Assembly: GCA_017936125.1 (NCBI GenBank)
Contig: JAGBGE010000023.1
Location: 1-48,698, forward strand
Origin: Clostridia bacterium
GTDB taxonomy: Bacteria; Bacillota_A; Clostridia; Oscillospirales; CAG-272
Direction of reading: 5' to 3'
DNA length: 48,698 bases
The notes under the pieces: model-generated
Seen by the model: only the letters and a program-made list of their open reading frames with translations
Database searches by the model: none
Told to the model about the DNA's origin: nothing
Made by a program: the position numbers and the translations under genes
Shown: positions 46,827 through 48,698 of the stretch, one piece after another
Numbering within the stretch: position 1 is the first letter of the stretch
How the letters are laid out: each line of letters begins with the position of its first letter

Positions 46827-48698
46827 ATGAACAGGTTCTTTAAGCATGAGAAAGCCGTGATGGCATTATTCCTGGTTTGCGCTATGATATTCTTCATAGC
46901 CCTGCCGGTATGTGCGGAAACAATTGGTGACGCGACAAGCAGCGCGGTCACCGCAGCTACAGAGGGAGAGGGCAGCGCCACTCCGTCACCTGACGGGACA
47001 CCGCAGTCGCTATGGCAGGATCCGATGTTCTACGTATTTCTTGCCATGGTTGCGGGATTCGTAGCATTAGTTGCCGCGGCGATATACATATATCTTAAGG
47101 CAAATCACTTTATCAAGGAGCGTAAATATTCGAGCTACGATCGTACCACTGAGATATACGACGATCTAGACGAGCATTTGTGGGACGCGCCGGACACCGT
47201 TATGATCGATGCCGAGCCTCCTGCCGCCACCTTCCTTGACGATCTGGTTCCCGTGGAGCCTATCAGAGGTTTGAATAATTATACTATAGCTGAAACGCCG
47301 ATCAATCCTGTCCAGGCGATACAGATGGGTGCTGAGCCCTACCGTCCCTATCAGGATGTGACAAACGTTGTGTACGAGAGTGTTAACGGTGTGAATATCA
47401 CAGCGGCCGATCTTGATGATGCGAAGCCCTCGCCTATCGCTCCCGAGACTCTCGAGGACGCGTCAGAGAGATATGCTAATTTCTACACACCGCCTGTTTA
47501 CGAGGCACCCGTTCAGTCGCCTTACGTTGCCTATGAGTACAACGTAGAGCCTACTACGCTCTCGGACGACATGGCCAAGTCACAGCCTGCGGCAGCTCCT
47601 ATAGAACCTGTTCAAACCCCCAAAACTTCTCCTATTACATATATAAGTACACCTGTACTTGATCCCCAGTATGCAGCGCCTGTGATTCCTGCTGCAATGT
47701 ATGAGGAAAGCGTTGCTAAAATCAGCTTGGCAGATTCTGCGCCTGCTCCTGCGCCTCACACAATTCCCAACGAGGCGACGACCCCCGCATCTGATCCCAA
47801 GACCTACGTGGTTAGCGACGTTCCGATTACTATTTACACCGGCGATGGCGAGGATGCTATTCGCTTCAGCGCATCTGTGTTTGAGAACACCGTCGTAGCG
47901 AGCGAACTTAAGGACGAGCCGAAGACGGCTCCCGTAGCACCTCCCGCATCCCCTGTTTCTGACATTCCTGCATCTAATCCGATAGCTTATACCACCGTGG
48001 CTAAGGAGCCTGCGGCTATGCCTGTGATAGATGCTACGATCTTTGAAAACAACATAGCGACCACGCTGCTCGAGAACGAGCCTGTTGTCGCAGAGCCTAT
48101 TGCGGTTGCAACACCTGTTGAGGATATTCCCGCGTCCAAGCCGTTGACTTACGCGACCGTAGCCAAAGAGCCTGAGGTAGCGCCTACGGTTGACGCACTT
48201 GTAGTAGAGAATAACGTAGACAATACCATTCTCGTAGATGAACCTACCGTTGTCGAGCCCATAGCAATAGCAACACCTGTTGAGGATATTCCCGCATCCA
48301 AGCCCCTTGCATATGCGGCAGTGGCTAAGGAAGAAGCAACAGTTCCTACAGTAGACGCTCTCGTAATAGAGAACAACGTAGACACTACTATTCTCACAGA
48401 TGAAACTACCGTTGTCGAGCCTGTTGCGGTTCCAACACCTGTTGAGGATATTCCCGTATCTAAGCCTCTTGCTTATGCGGCAGTAGCAAAGGAAGAAGCG
48501 GCAGCTCCCGCGGTTGATGCTCTTGTTATTGAAAACAACGTAGACAATACCATTCTCACAGATGAACCTACCGTTGTTGAGCCTGTTGCGGTTGCAACAC
48601 CTGTTGAGGATATTCCCGTATCTAAGCCTCTCGCTTATGCAGCGGTTGCAAAGGAAGAAGCAGCAGTTCCCGCGGTAGATGCGCTTGTTATTGAAAAC
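46827..48698 (+). CDS. Repeat-rich membrane protein, 3' end outside the window
   Basis: An open frame of 624 codons reaches the right edge without a stop. ATG 46827 follows ACGGAG. N-terminal signal peptide (about 10-31, ending PVCA), a short Ser/Thr/Gly-rich external part, a membrane helix (about 68-90: FYVFLAMVAGFVALVAAAIYIYL), then KANHFIKERK. By the positive-inside rule the rest is cytoplasmic. From about residue 150 it is rich in Pro, Val, Ala and Glu. From residue 375 on it is a tandem array of 54-residue units (VEDIPASKPLAYAAVAKEE... VDALVIENNVDNTILTDEPT). I do not recognise the family. Possible roles are a cytoplasmic scaffold or a ligand for cell-division or cytoskeletal partners. 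If the topology is reversed it would be a surface stalk. Confidence 0.8.
   Translation, partial: MNRFFKHEKAVMALFLVCAMIFFIALPVCAETIGDATSSAVTAATEGEGSATPSPDGTPQSLWQDPMFYVFLAMVAGFVALVAAAIYIYLKANHFIKERKYSSYDRTTEIYDDLDEHLWDAPDTVMIDAEPPAATFLDDLVPVEPIRGLNNYTIAETPINPVQAIQMGAEPYRPYQDVTNVVYESVNGVNITAADLDDAKPSPIAPETLEDASERYANFYTPPVYEAPVQSPYVAYEYNVEPTTLSDDMAKSQPAAAPIEPVQTPKTSPITYISTPVLDPQYAAPVIPAAMYEESVAKISLADSAPAPAPHTIPNEATTPASDPKTYVVSDVPITIYTGDGEDAIRFSASVFENTVVASELKDEPKTAPVAPPASPVSDIPASNPIAYTTVAKEPAAMPVIDATIFENNIATTLLENEPVVAEPIAVATPVEDIPASKPLTYATVAKEPEVAPTVDALVVENNVDNTILVDEPTVVEPIAIATPVEDIPASKPLAYAAVAKEEATVPTVDALVIENNVDTTILTDETTVVEPVAVPTPVEDIPVSKPLAYAAVAKEEAAAPAVDALVIENNVDNTILTDEPTVVEPVAVATPVEDIPVSKPLAYAAVAKEEAAVPAVDALVIEN
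47949..48698 (+). repeat. 162-bp tandem repeats (54 residues), running off the window
   Basis: The marker acacctgttgaggatatt recurs at 48111, 48273, 48435 and 48597, exactly 162 bp apart; a diverged copy aligns at 47949 and a more diverged start near 47811. Copies become more alike toward the right, suggesting recent expansion by unequal exchange. All steps are multiples of three, so the frame is kept. Confidence 0.93.

Noticed and set aside
47701..47898. Small plus-strand frame within the right-end gene
   Set aside because: It is out of frame with the long open frame 46827-48698, which has the repeat structure and ribosome site.

Overview
The window looks like a chromosomal segment of an anaerobic, probably gut-dwelling, Clostridia-type Bacillota. 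The reasons are the NfnAB pair, the oxygen-sensitive Fe-S serine dehydratase, NrdG, a SpoIIQ-like M23 protein, strong Shine-Dalgarno sites, many lipoproteins with Gram-positive lipoboxes, and Sigma-A-type promoters with 17-bp spacers and extended -10 boxes. I see no rRNA, tRNA, CRISPR array, transposase or intact prophage.

Layout. 1-1490: two small orphan genes lie between three copies of a palindromic repeat; the two full copies begin with the 3' end of a coding sequence, and the first is cut by the window edge at that end. 1524-3951: nfnAB operon. 3956-6523 (minus): an AraC regulator followed by a large unknown membrane protein. 6611-22515: a one-direction, about 16-kb cluster of secreted and lipid-anchored proteins opposite AraC. 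It encodes a BIg2 surface protein, a four-helix membrane protein, a domain-permuted GH3 enzyme with a membrane helix at each end, a beta-helix lipoprotein, a His/Cys-repeat lipoprotein, an alpha/beta-hydrolase lipoprotein split by a frameshift, and a two-esterase lipoprotein. Three of these proteins carry four copies of a CBM96/DNRLRE-like module. I infer a surface system for an acetylated plant polysaccharide; it has no transporter of its own here.

22548-25842: L-serine dehydratase, two small proteins and an alanine/glycine-type symporter whose ribosome site sits inside a terminator hairpin. 25863-26405: a small divergent XRE regulator module with repeated operators. 26442-28428 (minus): homoserine dehydrogenase and a SpoIIQ-like M23 protein. 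28841-29260: a phage replisome-organiser-like remnant. 29395-32700: kinase-ParB-like fusion, argS and yebC. 33153-38964: uvrB-uvrA-nrdG-dut. Two loci of about 110-bp palindromic interspersed repeats (32712-33005 and 38966-39193) flank this operon.

39221-41636 is the most interesting locus. A radical SAM/SPASM enzyme overlaps by 8 bases a two-helix membrane protein whose cytoplasmic tail carries six consecutive Cys-Ala repeats and then GGGRAGC. I read it as a candidate peptide-modification system acting on a membrane-protein tail. 41707-46081: RluA-type pseudouridine synthase, upp, a sugar nucleotidyltransferase, an SLC13-type permease and a DUF5662 protein. 46250-48698: a small lipoprotein, then a long open frame running off the window, with a signal peptide, one membrane helix and a tandem 162-bp (54-residue) repeat array.
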